The position numbers and the translations under genes were made by a program. From contig NZ_RHOV01000005.1 in assembly GCF_003946655.1 (NCBI RefSeq), forward strand, positions 1-64,000: DNA of 64,000 nucleotides. The letters are read 5' to 3'. Shown here one piece after another: positions 15,498 to 27,403 of the stretch (position 1 is the first letter of the stretch; every line of letters starts with the position of its first letter). The notes beneath the pieces were generated by a model. The model searched no databases. It was not told the DNA's origin and saw only the letters and a list, made by a program, of their open reading frames with translations. The stretch comes from Lapidilactobacillus achengensis (GTDB lineage Bacteria; Bacillota; Bacilli; Lactobacillales; Lactobacillaceae).

Positions 15498-16354
15498 TTA
15501 TTGGCGGAAACAAACAGGCGGTGATCGACAATATCGAGCAAGCCGTGGCGGAAGGCCGGTTCAACGATAAGGTTGAAGTCGATGATCCCCAACTGAGTCC
15601 GGCCGCTGAAAACCAGCTGCTCCAGGATTATCTCGCCGCCTTACCAACAAGTAAATACCACTGGAAAAACCATCTAGGCCGCGCCTTCATGCGGTTGGCG
15701 ACAAATTGGTTGAATCGGCGGACAGAAGTCGTTGATATCGCTAATCTCAAACAAATCAGCGGTGGTGGCATCATTACCAGTAATCACTTCAATCCCTTGG
15801 ATAATACTGCGGTGCGTAAGGCGGTTTATCGCGGTAGTCACGCTCGCCTATTCGTGGTCAGCCAACCGACCAATTTGCGGATGACGGGTTTGATCGGTTT
15901 CTTAATGAATTATGCGGATATTCTACCAATTGGGAAAAGTATGCACTATATGGGCCACACGTTTCCTGGCTTGTTACAGCGGATCTTTGCACAAAATGAC
16001 CTGGTCCTGATTTATCCTGAACAGGAAATGTGGTTCAATTATCGTCGCCCCCGTCCGTTGAAACGCGGGAGCTATTACTACGCGGCCCGTTTTCAGGTGC
16101 CAATTATTTCGCTCTTCGTTGAAATGCAGGATCTGGGTAAACCAGATAATGATGAATTCAACCAGGTCCGCTATGTGGTTCATGTGTTACCGCCAATCTA
16201 CCCTGATCCCGCCAAATCCATCGACGAGAACAGTCAGGCAATGATGGCGCAAGACCACAACCAAAAAGTGGCCGCTTATGAACAGATCTACGGACAATCA
16301 ATTGACGCGCCGTTCTCGGCGGCCGACATTGTGGGTTGGCGTGGTGCTAAGTAA
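15494..16354 (+). CDS. PlsC-type acyltransferase (second of operon)
   Basis: A 286-residue protein with the canonical HX4D box SNHFNPLDNT (about residues 99-108) and the YPEQEMWFNYRR substrate box. About 80 residues precede the catalytic domain and may bind the acceptor. Start ATG 15494 overlaps the GT8 stop. As the last gene of the operon it is followed by a strong terminator. With two acyltransferases and two glycosyltransferases made together, the likely product is an acylated glycolipid or a membrane anchor for a surface polymer. This is inference from context. Confidence 0.85.
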   Translation: MIIGGNKQAVIDNIEQAVAEGRFNDKVEVDDPQLSPAAENQLLQDYLAALPTSKYHWKNHLGRAFMRLATNWLNRRTEVVDIANLKQISGGGIITSNHFNPLDNTAVRKAVYRGSHARLFVVSQPTNLRMTGLIGFLMNYADILPIGKSMHYMGHTFPGLLQRIFAQNDLVLIYPEQEMWFNYRRPRPLKRGSYYYAARFQVPIISLFVEMQDLGKPDNDEFNQVRYVVHVLPPIYPDPAKSIDENSQAMMAQDHNQKVAAYEQIYGQSIDAPFSAADIVGWRGAK

Positions 16355-16428
16355 TTTTTTCGAGCCCTTATTTCATTGAACTTTTGCTACAAAGTTAATT
16401 CGGCTTTTTATTTTGAACGCACTTATTC

Positions 16429-16458
16429 GATCAGCGGGCAGGTCCCGCTGATTTTTTT
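16429..16458 (+). terminator. Terminator of the acyltransferase/GT8 operon
   Basis: ATCAGCGGG pairs with CCCGCTGAT and is followed by seven T. Confidence 0.9.
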
Positions 16459-16603
16459 GTGGGCAGCGTCTCTTATTTTGCTTTGCAAAAATTGGCGGCA
16501 CTTTGTTGGCGTCAAGGGTCCGGACTGCTGCGCGGAAGGTGTGAATGACTCGGAGTCTTTCGGTGACCCGTCACGGCGTCCCCTGTTTTAAGCGGGCGTT
16601 TTA

Positions 16604-16612
16604 TGGTAAAAT
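16604..16612 (+). promoter_or_regulatory. Extended -10 promoter of ymdB
   Basis: TGGTAAAAT, 30 bases before the start codon; the same extended -10 occurs before the PBP gene (50030-50038). Confidence 0.5.
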
Positions 16613-16641
16613 TGAACGTATTATAGAAAGAGGCCAAAGCG

Positions 16642-17442
16642 ATGCGAGTCATATTTATCGGCGATGTTATGGGCGAAATCGGCCAACAAATGCTGACAAC
16701 TTATTTACCGAAATTGAAGAGCAAGTACCGGCCTCAGTTGACCGTTGTCAACGGGGAAAATATCGCGCGGGGCAAGGGAATTACCCGCGCGCTTTACAAG
16801 CTGATCTTACAGGCTGGCGCCGACGTGGTGACCATGGGTAACCACACGTTCGATAAGGATGAGATCTTTGATTTTATCGACAGTGAGCCCAAATTGATCC
16901 GGCCAGCCAATTATCCGGCGAAGACCACGCCAGGACGTGGCTTTACGACGATCAAGGTCAATCAAACGACCGTGGGCGTGATCAATTTGCAAGGGCGTGT
17001 TTTCCTAGACAATATCGATGATCCTTTCGCCAAGATCGACACGATTCTGGCGGAGCTTCAAGCAAAATGTCAAGTGATCCTCCTAGACTTTCACGCGGAA
17101 ACGACCAGTGAGAAATTAGCGATGGGCTGGTACACGGATGGGCGCCTGTCCGCTGTTTTGGGCACCCATACCCATGTTCAGACCAATGATGCGCGGATCT
17201 TGCCTGAAGGCACTGCTTATTTGACTGACGCTGGAATGACGGGGCCTTACAATGAAATCTTAGGGATGCGTCGTGACCGCGTGATCGAACGCTTTCGAAC
17301 GAATTTGCCAACGCGTTTCGAAACGCCGACCAGTGGACCGGGTCAGTTGAATGGTTGCTACTTGGAGATCGACGAACAAACGGGTCACGCCAAACAAATC
17401 AAATTGATCAGCATTACGCCTGATCGACCACTGATGGACTAG
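16642..17442 (+). CDS. ymdB: YmdB family metallophosphoesterase
   Basis: A 266-residue cytoplasmic calcineurin-like phosphoesterase. Metal-site motifs are IFIGDVMGE (D8), [32 protein letters not shown] and [10 protein letters not shown]. The Bacillus protein hydrolyses 2',3'-cyclic nucleotides and affects RNA decay and biofilm choice. GAAAGAGG at 16626-16633 supports ATG 16642. It lies 14 bases before mutS, its usual position in Firmicutes, and probably shares the transcript. Confidence 0.92.
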   Translation: MRVIFIGDVMGEIGQQMLTTYLPKLKSKYRPQLTVVNGENIARGKGITRALYKLILQAGADVVTMGNHTFDKDEIFDFIDSEPKLIRPANYPAKTTPGRGFTTIKVNQTTVGVINLQGRVFLDNIDDPFAKIDTILAELQAKCQVILLDFHAETTSEKLAMGWYTDGRLSAVLGTHTHVQTNDARILPEGTAYLTDAGMTGPYNEILGMRRDRVIERFRTNLPTRFETPTSGPGQLNGCYLEIDEQTGHAKQIKLISITPDRPLMD

Positions 17443-17456
17443 TTAGGGGAGTGTCT

Positions 17457-20102
17457 ATGCCACAGAAAACCAAGGATACGCCAATGATGCAACAATATTT
17501 GGCGATCAAGAAAGATTATCCGGATACGTTTTTATTTTATCGGATCGGTGATTTTTACGAATTGTTTTATGATGATGCGATTAAGGGCTCGCAGATTCTA
17601 GAATTAACGTTGACCGCCCGCAATAAGAGCGCCCAAGATCCGATTCCAATGTGTGGCGTGCCCCACCACGCGGCCCAGAACTATATTGATATTCTGGTCG
17701 ATAAAGGCTATAAGGTCGCGATCTGCGAACAAATGGAAGATCCTAAATTGGCCCAAGGCATGGTCAAGCGAGAGGTCATTCAGTTGATCACGCCGGGGAC
17801 CATGATGGATCAAGATCCCAGCGCTGCCAAACAAAACAATTATTTGGCGGCGCTCCATGTTGCTAATGGGTATTACGCGTTAGCTTACGCGGATCTGACG
17901 ACTGGCGAAGTGCGGGTGACCCAGCTGCGCCATTTCAACGAAGTGCTCAACGAGGTGCTTAATTTGAATTCCAAGGAGATCGTGATCGATCCGACGGTGC
18001 CCGCCGCTGATCAGGCCACGTTCACCAAATTAGGCCTCTTATTATCTGAGAATACTCAGGTCAAGAATTCCAGTGAATTTAGTTATACGGCCCAGCGTTT
18101 GACCTTGCCGGCGGAGAAAAGTGTCCTCAAGGCATTGATCAGCTACTTATTAGCGACGCAGAAACGGTCGTTAGGGCATTTGCAGATTGCCGAGGCTTAT
18201 CAGGTCGACCAATTTCTGCGAATGGATCACTCCGTCAAGGCCAACTTGGAAATTTTTCAATCCTTGCGTACAGGTAAGCGGGATGGCACCTTGCTCTGGT
18301 TACTGGACAAAACCAAAACGGCCATGGGGGGACGCCTGCTCAAACAGTGGCTGAATCGGCCCCTGTTGGACGAGACCGAGTTGAACGCGCGTCAGGATGC
18401 GGTCCAAGTGCTGATCAATCATTATTTTGATCGGATCGCATTGCAAGAGGCGCTCCAGAAAGTTTATGATCTGGAGCGCTTAGCTGGCCGCATCGCCTTC
18501 GGTAGCGCCAATGGTCGTGACCTGATCCAATTGCGCAATTCCTTGGCGCAAGTACCGCTGATCATTACCCAGTTACAAAAGCTTCAGGGGACAGCGTTGG
18601 ATCATTATCGCGACCAGTTGGATGACTTGCCCGAGATCCGGGGCCTGATCACCGACGCAATCGATGAGGATGCGCCAATTTCCATCACGGAAGGACATGT
18701 GATCAAGGCGGGCTACAATGACCAGTTGGATCAATATCGTGACGCGATGGAAAATGGCAAAGGCTGGCTGGCTGAACTTGAGGCCAAGGAACGTAAGGCC
18801 ACCGGGATCAGCACGCTGAAGGTCGGTTATACCCGCGTTTTCGGCTACTATATCGAAGTGACCAACGCCAATAAACAGTTGGTGCCAACGGATCGCTATC
18901 AACGTAAGCAAACCTTGGTCAACGCCGAACGTTACATCACGCCTGAATTGAAAGATCATGAAGCTTTTATTTTGCAGGCGCAGGAGCAATCGACGCAATT
19001 GGAACACGAACTCTTTGTTGACGTGCGTGACCAGGTCAAAGCAGCGACGGAACAGATCCAGGATCTGGCCAAGGTCTTGGCCGCCTTAGACGTGTTACAG
19101 AGCTTCGCGGTCGTGAGTGAGCGGGAACATTATGTGCGGCCCACGTTGACCATGACGGATCAGAACATCAAAATCGTCAAAGGCCGGCACCCGGTAGTTG
19201 AGAAAGTGCTGGGCGCGAACGGTTTTATCCCCAATTCCTTGCAAATGGATGACGCCACCACGATCCTGTTGATTACCGGTCCGAATATGTCTGGCAAGAG
19301 TACCTATATGCGTCAAATTGGCCTGATTGTGATCATGGCCCAAATTGGGTGTTTCGTGCCGGCAGAACAGGCGACCCTGCCCATCTTTGATCAAATTTTT
19401 ACGCGGATCGGCGCGGCGGATGACCTGATTTCTGGAGAAAGTACCTTCATGGTCGAAATGAAAGAAGCCAATCATGCCTTGAGCCAGGCGACTTCTCGGA
19501 GTCTTTTGCTGTTTGATGAACTGGGCCGCGGCACGGCAACTTATGACGGCATTGCTTTGGCTGACGCAATCATTGAATATATTCATGACCATTTAGGCGC
19601 GAAAACATTATTTTCAACTCATTACCATGAACTGACTCAGTTGGCTGAGCGGTTGCCGCGTCTGCGAAATGTCCATGTCGGCGCCACTGAAGATCACGGT
19701 CGCTTGATTTTCTTGCATCAAGTGCTGCCGGGACCTGCGGATAAATCCTATGGGATTCATGTGGCGCAGTTGGCCGGTCTGCCAGCGGCGGTGATCAAAC
19801 GTGCCAGTAAGGTCCTGCAAGTGTTGGAGGCAGAAGGCAATGACTTAGGCGGCGACGGCGTGGTGGCGACCCAGATCCCGCTCTTTAATTTGGCCGACAC
19901 TGTCGCTGAGCCAGTGGTTCAGCCGCAACCAGCGGTAATTCCAGTCGCGCTCCAGAACTTGCAAGCCGAATTAGCGGCGGTGGACATCAGTGAGTTAACA
20001 CCATTAAAGGCGCTGAATCTGGTCAATCATTGGCAACAATTGGTGGCCACACCCAACGCCGATCAGTCTGATACCACGGATGCCGACGGAGGGCATCACT
20101 GA
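17457..20102 (+). CDS. mutS: DNA mismatch repair protein MutS
   Basis: An 881-residue mismatch sensor. The N-terminal domain carries the mismatch-probing Phe-x-Glu in [11 protein letters not shown]. The C-terminal ATPase has Walker [11 protein letters not shown], Walker [16 protein letters not shown] and the FSTHYHEL switch. The last 90 residues are a linker and the usual dimer/tetramer helix. ATG 17457 is chosen because TTAGGGGA ends six bases ahead; the GTG at 17451 would abut it. mutL follows after about 125 bases. Confidence 0.97.
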   Translation: MPQKTKDTPMMQQYLAIKKDYPDTFLFYRIGDFYELFYDDAIKGSQILELTLTARNKSAQDPIPMCGVPHHAAQNYIDILVDKGYKVAICEQMEDPKLAQGMVKREVIQLITPGTMMDQDPSAAKQNNYLAALHVANGYYALAYADLTTGEVRVTQLRHFNEVLNEVLNLNSKEIVIDPTVPAADQATFTKLGLLLSENTQVKNSSEFSYTAQRLTLPAEKSVLKALISYLLATQKRSLGHLQIAEAYQVDQFLRMDHSVKANLEIFQSLRTGKRDGTLLWLLDKTKTAMGGRLLKQWLNRPLLDETELNARQDAVQVLINHYFDRIALQEALQKVYDLERLAGRIAFGSANGRDLIQLRNSLAQVPLIITQLQKLQGTALDHYRDQLDDLPEIRGLITDAIDEDAPISITEGHVIKAGYNDQLDQYRDAMENGKGWLAELEAKERKATGISTLKVGYTRVFGYYIEVTNANKQLVPTDRYQRKQTLVNAERYITPELKDHEAFILQAQEQSTQLEHELFVDVRDQVKAATEQIQDLAKVLAALDVLQSFAVVSEREHYVRPTLTMTDQNIKIVKGRHPVVEKVLGANGFIPNSLQMDDATTILLITGPNMSGKSTYMRQIGLIVIMAQIGCFVPAEQATLPIFDQIFTRIGAADDLISGESTFMVEMKEANHALSQATSRSLLLFDELGRGTATYDGIALADAIIEYIHDHLGAKTLFSTHYHELTQLAERLPRLRNVHVGATEDHGRLIFLHQVLPGPADKSYGIHVAQLAGLPAAVIKRASKVLQVLEAEGNDLGGDGVVATQIPLFNLADTVAEPVVQPQPAVIPVALQNLQAELAAVDISELTPLKALNLVNHWQQLVATPNADQSDTTDADGGHH

Positions 20103-20228
20103 TCATTAGCCGATCTTGCCGATAGCTTTGGCAGTCTGGCCACTTTTTTTCGAGGAAAGTCATTTTAGCAATCGTCATCACTTTAGCAATACGGCAATAC
20201 GGCAACACGAATGAAGCGAGGGGTGTAA

Positions 20229-22466
20229 ATGGGAAAAATCCATCAATTATCAGCCTTATTAAGTAATCAAATCGCGGCTGGTGAGGTTATCGAGCGGCCA
20301 GCGTCGGTCGTTAAAGAATTGGTTGAGAACGCCATTGACGCCGGCGCTACCAAGGTTCAAGTTTTCTTAGCAGAGTCAGGTTTGAAACAGATCCAGGTGA
20401 TCGATAATGGCTCGGGTTTCGATCCAGAAGACTTGCAGATCGCCTTTTTGCGACACACCACCAGTAAAATCAGTTCTCGCGAAGACCTGTTTAAGATCCA
20501 TTCGTTGGGCTTTCGCGGTGAGGCCTTGGCCAGTATCGCTTCAGTCGCCCGCGTGACTTTAACGACCAGCAACGGTGCGGTTGCCGCGGGCCGGCGGATG
20601 ACGATCACCGGTGAAGATGGTCAAATCGAACCGGCGAGCCATCCTCAAGGAACGACGATGACGGTGGCTGATTTGTTTTACAACACGCCGGCGCGCTTGA
20701 AGTATTTAAAGTCACTGGCGACGGAATTACGTCATTCCGCGGATATCATGAATCGGATTGCCTTGAGTTACCCCCAGGTCGCCTTCACCTTGGTCAATGA
20801 CGGCCGTGAGTTGGTGACCACGACAGGCAGTGGTGATCTTCAACAAGTGATCGCCGGACTTTATGGGCTGCCCGTCGCCAAGGAATTACTGCCGATCCAA
20901 GGCAAAAATCTCGATTTTACTATCAGTGGGTACATTTCGCGACCGGCTGTGACCCGGTCGAGCAAGAATTATTTGTCTTTTCTGATCAACGGTCGGTATA
21001 TTCGCAATTACGAATTAAATAAAGCCCTGATCAAAGGCTACGGTTCAAAATTGATGGTCGGTCGTTATCCGGTGGCGGTGATCGCGATCACGATGGATCC
21101 GCTCCTAGTCGATGTCAATGTTCATCCGACCAAGCGTGAGGTCCGGCTCAGTAAAGAACCTGAGTTGACTAATTTGGTGACGCAAACCGTTCGCCAAGTT
21201 TTAGGGTCGGTCGACTTGATTCCCGATGCTTTGACTAATTTGCGGAGCCATCAGCCTAAAGTTGACCTTGAACAGTTACAAATCGATTTGCAGCGCGCTA
21301 GTCAAACCACTGGATTCGAAGACCGCGGGAAGGCATCAAAGACCCAACCAACAGATTTCCCGTCAGTCACGCCAGCAATGCCTTCCACGCCAACGGCATT
21401 GCCAACGGGCAGTTCCCGGCAAGCGGATCAAGTTGACCCCACCAAAACGGACAAATCTGAGCCACAGGTTTCTGAGAGCGATCCGGCTTATCAAGCTGAT
21501 CAGGATCAAGTGCCCTCGACCGAAGCGACCAGCGCGGCCACGACGCCGGCGGATCCCGCACCGACCAGTTTTGGCGCGGCAAAATTAGACACCAGTGAAC
21601 CGGTCAGCAATATTTTCCAAAATCCAACGGCATTAGCGCGTTGGGATGCTTGGCTCCAAGCAGATGAGCAGCCGCGAGCGTTCGCGGCGACAGGAACGCA
21701 ACCGAACCAGCGCCATCAGAACTCAACGGCGGCGGCGTTTGTGCCAACAACTGAGGAAAATAGCGGACACACCACCGACACACCACCAGTATCCGCAACG
21801 ATTGGCGCCAAATCAGCGCAAACAGTGCCCACAGAACCACCGGCTGCTACTCAGCGTCGTTTCCCGGAGTTGCGTTATTTGGGGCAGATCCATGGCACCT
21901 ATTTAGTGGCGGAAAGCGATGATGGTTTCTATTTGATCGACCAACACGCCGCCCAAGAACGGATCAAGTACGAGCAATTCCGAGTCAGTTTCGGGCAAGT
22001 GGCGCAAGACCAACAGAATTTGTTGGTCCCACTGGTGTTGACTTACCCCGCCAGTGATTATGTTCAGATCAAGGCGCATTTAGCGCTGCTGGCGGATGTT
22101 GGGCTAGCGCTGGAAGATTTCGGTGAAAATACCTTTATTTTGCATAGCCATCCCGTCTGGTTCCAATCAGGTCAAGAGGAGAAGTTGATTCGGGAAATGA
22201 TCGACTACTTCTTAGGCGATGGGCAGATCAGCGTCGCCCATTTTCGGGAGAAGGCCGCGATCATGTTGTCTTGCAAGCTGTCGATCAAGGCCAACCATCA
22301 TTTGGAGCCGATTCAGGCCAAGCAACTGCTTCATGACCTGGCGCAAACGGAGAACCCCTTTAATTGCCCACATGGCCGCCCCGTCCTGGTCCATTTCAAC
22401 AATCAAGATCTCCAGAAAATGTTCAAACGAATCCAAGATCCACATCAATCCTGGTCCGGTGATTAG
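20229..22466 (+). CDS. mutL: DNA mismatch repair protein MutL
   Basis: A 745-residue GHKL ATPase with VVKELVENAIDAGA and GFRGEALASI at the N-terminus. Residues about 345-545 form a Pro/Thr/Ala/Gln-rich linker longer than in many MutL proteins. The C-terminal domain has the endonuclease motif DQHAAQERIKYE and the zinc/beta-clamp-linked CPHGRP, so it should nick DNA itself, as expected in an organism without MutH. GAGGGG lies just before ATG 20229. Confidence 0.97.
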   Translation: MGKIHQLSALLSNQIAAGEVIERPASVVKELVENAIDAGATKVQVFLAESGLKQIQVIDNGSGFDPEDLQIAFLRHTTSKISSREDLFKIHSLGFRGEALASIASVARVTLTTSNGAVAAGRRMTITGEDGQIEPASHPQGTTMTVADLFYNTPARLKYLKSLATELRHSADIMNRIALSYPQVAFTLVNDGRELVTTTGSGDLQQVIAGLYGLPVAKELLPIQGKNLDFTISGYISRPAVTRSSKNYLSFLINGRYIRNYELNKALIKGYGSKLMVGRYPVAVIAITMDPLLVDVNVHPTKREVRLSKEPELTNLVTQTVRQVLGSVDLIPDALTNLRSHQPKVDLEQLQIDLQRASQTTGFEDRGKASKTQPTDFPSVTPAMPSTPTALPTGSSRQADQVDPTKTDKSEPQVSESDPAYQADQDQVPSTEATSAATTPADPAPTSFGAAKLDTSEPVSNIFQNPTALARWDAWLQADEQPRAFAATGTQPNQRHQNSTAAAFVPTTEENSGHTTDTPPVSATIGAKSAQTVPTEPPAATQRRFPELRYLGQIHGTYLVAESDDGFYLIDQHAAQERIKYEQFRVSFGQVAQDQQNLLVPLVLTYPASDYVQIKAHLALLADVGLALEDFGENTFILHSHPVWFQSGQEEKLIREMIDYFLGDGQISVAHFREKAAIMLSCKLSIKANHHLEPIQAKQLLHDLAQTENPFNCPHGRPVLVHFNNQDLQKMFKRIQDPHQSWSGD

Positions 22467-22580
22467 CCAAATCCGACTGGACCGGCTGGCAAGTCGCACC
22501 CCAGGTTGCGCAGGTGGCGACCAAGCTGCTTTTGCCAGCAGTCTCAGAAATCGACGCCCACATCCTCACCACGACTGGGC

Positions 22581-22610
22581 TTGTGGTCACGATTTCTTTT
22601 GTGCTACAAT
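22581..22610 (+). promoter_or_regulatory. Promoter of ruvA
   Basis: TACAAT (22605-22610) with an extended TG, and TTGTGG at 18-base spacing (22581-22586). Confidence 0.55.
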
Positions 22611-22648
22611 GCTAAGACTAGCAAGGTCAACAGAAAAGTAGGGATCAC

Positions 22649-23242
22649 ATGTATGAGTATTTAACTGGCCAGGTCACCGTGATCAAGCCGGAGTATTTAG
22701 TTTTGGAACTGGGCGGCGTGGGCTATCGCTTGTTAGTCGGCAATCCGTTCAAGTATCAGTTGCAGCAGACGGCGACAATTTACGTTCAGCAAGTCATTCG
22801 CGAAAGTGAACAAGTTTTGTACGGCTTTGTGGATGAGGCGGAAAAGAGTTTGTTTGAACGGCTGACCAGTGTTTCAGGTATCGGTCCGAAAAGCGCGATG
22901 GCGATCTTGGCGGCGGATGATCACAGCGGTTTGTTGAACGCTATTGCCAATGAGGATGTCAAATTCCTGACGAAATTCCCTGGTGTTGGCAAGAAGACCG
23001 CGCAACAGATCATTCTGGATCTGAAGGATAAAATCAAGATCACGCCAGAAATGACCACTGATTTGAATCAGGACTTGTTTGCACCCACCAATGATCAAAC
23101 TTTGCAGGATGGTTTAGCCGCCTTACAAGCGTTGGGCTACTCCGCCCGTGAGTTGCAACGGATCGAACCTAAATTAGCGTTACTTAATGCGAAAACACCG
23201 GATGTTTACGTACGCGAAGGACTCCGGCTACTCAGCAAATAA
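22649..23242 (+). CDS. ruvA: Holliday junction helicase subunit RuvA
   Basis: A 197-residue protein that binds four-way junctions and loads RuvB. The N-terminal OB fold begins MYEYLTGQVTVIKPEYLVLE. Two helix-hairpin-helix motifs are present (LTSVSGIGPKSAMAIL and LTKFPGVGKKTAQQIIL), with a short C-terminal domain that contacts RuvB. ruvB follows within 40 bases. Confidence 0.97.
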   Translation: MYEYLTGQVTVIKPEYLVLELGGVGYRLLVGNPFKYQLQQTATIYVQQVIRESEQVLYGFVDEAEKSLFERLTSVSGIGPKSAMAILAADDHSGLLNAIANEDVKFLTKFPGVGKKTAQQIILDLKDKIKITPEMTTDLNQDLFAPTNDQTLQDGLAALQALGYSARELQRIEPKLALLNAKTPDVYVREGLRLLSK

Positions 23243-23279
23243 GAAATGAAATGAGTTTTGTAGAAAGGAGTTGGCGCTA

Positions 23280-24293
23280 GTGGGAGATGAACGCTTGGTC
23301 GATAGTCAAGCCGAAGATGCTGTGGAAGCGGCAACCGAATTATCATTACGCCCCCATTTTTTGAACGAATATATTGGTCAGGACAAGATCAAACGCGAGC
23401 TGACGGTTTATATCGAAGCGGCCAAAAAACGTCAAGAGGCCCTGGATCATGTCTTACTGTTTGGTCCGCCGGGGTTAGGGAAGACGACATTAGCCTTTGT
23501 GATCGCCAATGAGTTGCAAGTCCACCTGCGGACAACTTCCGGGCCGGCCATTGAGAAATCTGGCGACCTGCTGTCCGTGTTAAGTGAACTGCAACCCGGG
23601 GATGTTTTGTTCATTGATGAGATCCATCGGCTGCCGCGGGCGGTGGAGGAGACCTTATATTCCGCCATGGAAGACTTTTACGTGGATATCATTGTCGGGC
23701 AGGGACCGACGGCGCACCCTGTCCACTTCCCGCTACCACCGTTCACTTTGATCGGCGCAACGACGCGGGCGGGCTTGTTATCAGCACCATTGCGTGATCG
23801 TTTCGGGATCTTAGCGCCGCTGGACTTTTATCAAACGGCGGCCTTACAGGAGATCGTGACCCGGTCGGCGGCGGTTTTGCAAACAGCGATCACTACAGAT
23901 GCTGCCCATGAGATCGCCTTACGGTCACGGGGGACGCCCCGAGTGGCCAACCGTTTGTTGAAACGGGTGCGTGATTTCGCCGAAGTGGCCCACCAAACTT
24001 CGATCGACCAAACATTGGCGGATCAAGCGTTGACTCAATTAAGCGTTGACTCGGAAGGATTGGATCAAGTCGATCGCCGTCTGTTGGTGATGATGATCGA
24101 ATTATATCAAGGTGGTCCAGTCGGACTGAAAACGATCGCCGCCAATATCGGCGAGGATGTTGAGACGGTCGAGACCATGTACGAGCCGTTTTTGTTGCAA
24201 CAGGGATTCCTGAAACGGACCAGTCGTGGTCGAATGGTTACCACCAAGGCGTTTCAACACTTGCACCGTCCAATCCCGGAAGATTTCAAGTAG
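23280..24293 (+). CDS. ruvB: Holliday junction helicase subunit RuvB
   Basis: A 337-residue AAA+ motor for branch migration. Walker A is GPPGLGKTT, Walker B FIDEIHRL, and sensor/arginine-finger segments [19 protein letters not shown] are present; the winged-helix C-terminus ends HLHRPIP. The GTG at 23280 is chosen since AAAGGAG at 23264-23270 lies nine bases ahead; the in-frame TTG at 23271 abuts that site. Confidence 0.97.
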   Translation: MGDERLVDSQAEDAVEAATELSLRPHFLNEYIGQDKIKRELTVYIEAAKKRQEALDHVLLFGPPGLGKTTLAFVIANELQVHLRTTSGPAIEKSGDLLSVLSELQPGDVLFIDEIHRLPRAVEETLYSAMEDFYVDIIVGQGPTAHPVHFPLPPFTLIGATTRAGLLSAPLRDRFGILAPLDFYQTAALQEIVTRSAAVLQTAITTDAAHEIALRSRGTPRVANRLLKRVRDFAEVAHQTSIDQTLADQALTQLSVDSEGLDQVDRRLLVMMIELYQGGPVGLKTIAANIGEDVETVETMYEPFLLQQGFLKRTSRGRMVTTKAFQHLHRPIPEDFK

Positions 24294-24315
24294 AAAAAAA
24301 GAGGCAGACAAAAGA

Positions 24316-26501
<2,186 letters not shown>

Positions 26502-26573
26502 GTTGAAAGCGCTGGAACTTCTGGCTCAGCTTTGGTACAGTATATAGTAGTTTATTAATAACGAGGTGGAGAA

Positions 26574-27035
26574 TTGAATAATTTACAAATTTTTGCGGCT
26601 AGTTCCGCAGGTGCTGGTGGATCAGGCTATTTCATCATTATGATCGTTCTGATGTTCGTCGTGATGTACTTTACGATGATCCGACCAGGTAAGAAACAAC
26701 AGAATCAACGTCAAGAAATGCTGAAAGGCATGAAAAAAGGCGATGATGTGGTGACGATCGGTGGCATGCACGCCAAGATCGATTCGATCGATGACGCGGC
26801 TGGCACAGTGGTTTTGGATGCGGATGGCATCTTCCTGACCTTCAACCGTTCGGCTATTCGGACAGTAACGGCGGCTAAGGCTGAAGTTACGCCTGATGAA
26901 ACGGCAGATGCGACCACCGCGTCAACTGAAACGACAGTTGATAAAGAAGCGGCCGTCGATGACGCCACTAAATCAGCTGAAGATGGGTCCGATAAGCACG
27001 ATGACTCAAATCCTGACGATTCCGATCAGAAGTAA
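26574..27035 (+). CDS. yajC: Preprotein translocase subunit YajC
   Basis: A 153-residue membrane protein of the Sec accessory complex. One membrane segment at about residues 19-35 (YFIIMIVLMFVVMYFTMI) is followed by RPGKKQQNQRQEML and the GDDVVTIGGMHAKI core. An acidic Thr/Asp/Ala-rich tail of about 50 residues is longer than in Escherichia coli. The start is TTG 26574 behind GAGGTGGA. Its place after tgt is conserved. Confidence 0.92.
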   Translation: MNNLQIFAASSAGAGGSGYFIIMIVLMFVVMYFTMIRPGKKQQNQRQEMLKGMKKGDDVVTIGGMHAKIDSIDDAAGTVVLDADGIFLTFNRSAIRTVTAAKAEVTPDETADATTASTETTVDKEAAVDDATKSAEDGSDKHDDSNPDDSDQK

Positions 27036-27042
27036 GTCGATC

Positions 27043-27086
27043 AATAGCGTGACCAAGAATTTTTTCTTGGTCAACGCTATTTTTTT
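27043..27086 (+). terminator. Terminator after yajC
   Basis: AATAGCGTGACCAAGAA pairs almost perfectly with TTCTTGGTCAACGCTATT and is followed by T7. Confidence 0.93.
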
Positions 27087-27297
27087 AGTGAAAACAAAGC
27101 AAAATAGGTGTATCATCATTTTATTGATCCGCTTACAAGATCATGAATTGGCGCCAAAACAGTCTTAAATATCTGTTTGGTGACAAACTTGAACCGCTTT
27201 ATTTTGCTGTTGGTCAAACAAATTCTTTTTGCGCAATCATCGCTGAATGCCTTGGTATCACTGGAGCGACAACTCGCAACCAAACTTTTTTGAAAAT

Positions 27298-27390
27298 CGG
27301 TGAATCGTTTCACAGAAATCTATTTACTTTTGGCCCAGAATAGTGTAATATAATTTTTGTGAAATGGATAACGAAAATGTGAAAAACATT
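27298..27390 (+). promoter_or_regulatory. adhE promoter region with Rex-like operator
   Basis: The 27087-27403 stretch has no supported gene. GTGAATCGTTTCAC at 27300-27313 fits the Rex core GTGAA-N4-TTCAC, which links expression to the NADH/NAD ratio. TATAAT at 27349-27354 is a perfect -10; the -35 is weak, as expected of a regulated promoter. A second half-site TTGTGAAAT (27357-27365) lies over the transcription start, and AATGTGAAAAACATT (27376-27390) is a small dyad. Confidence 0.6.
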
Positions 27391-27403
27391 AGGAGGATAT
27401 CAA

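Noticed and set aside
27143-27343. 66-codon open frame between yajC and adhE
   Set aside because: It has no ribosome site and runs through the Rex-like operator.
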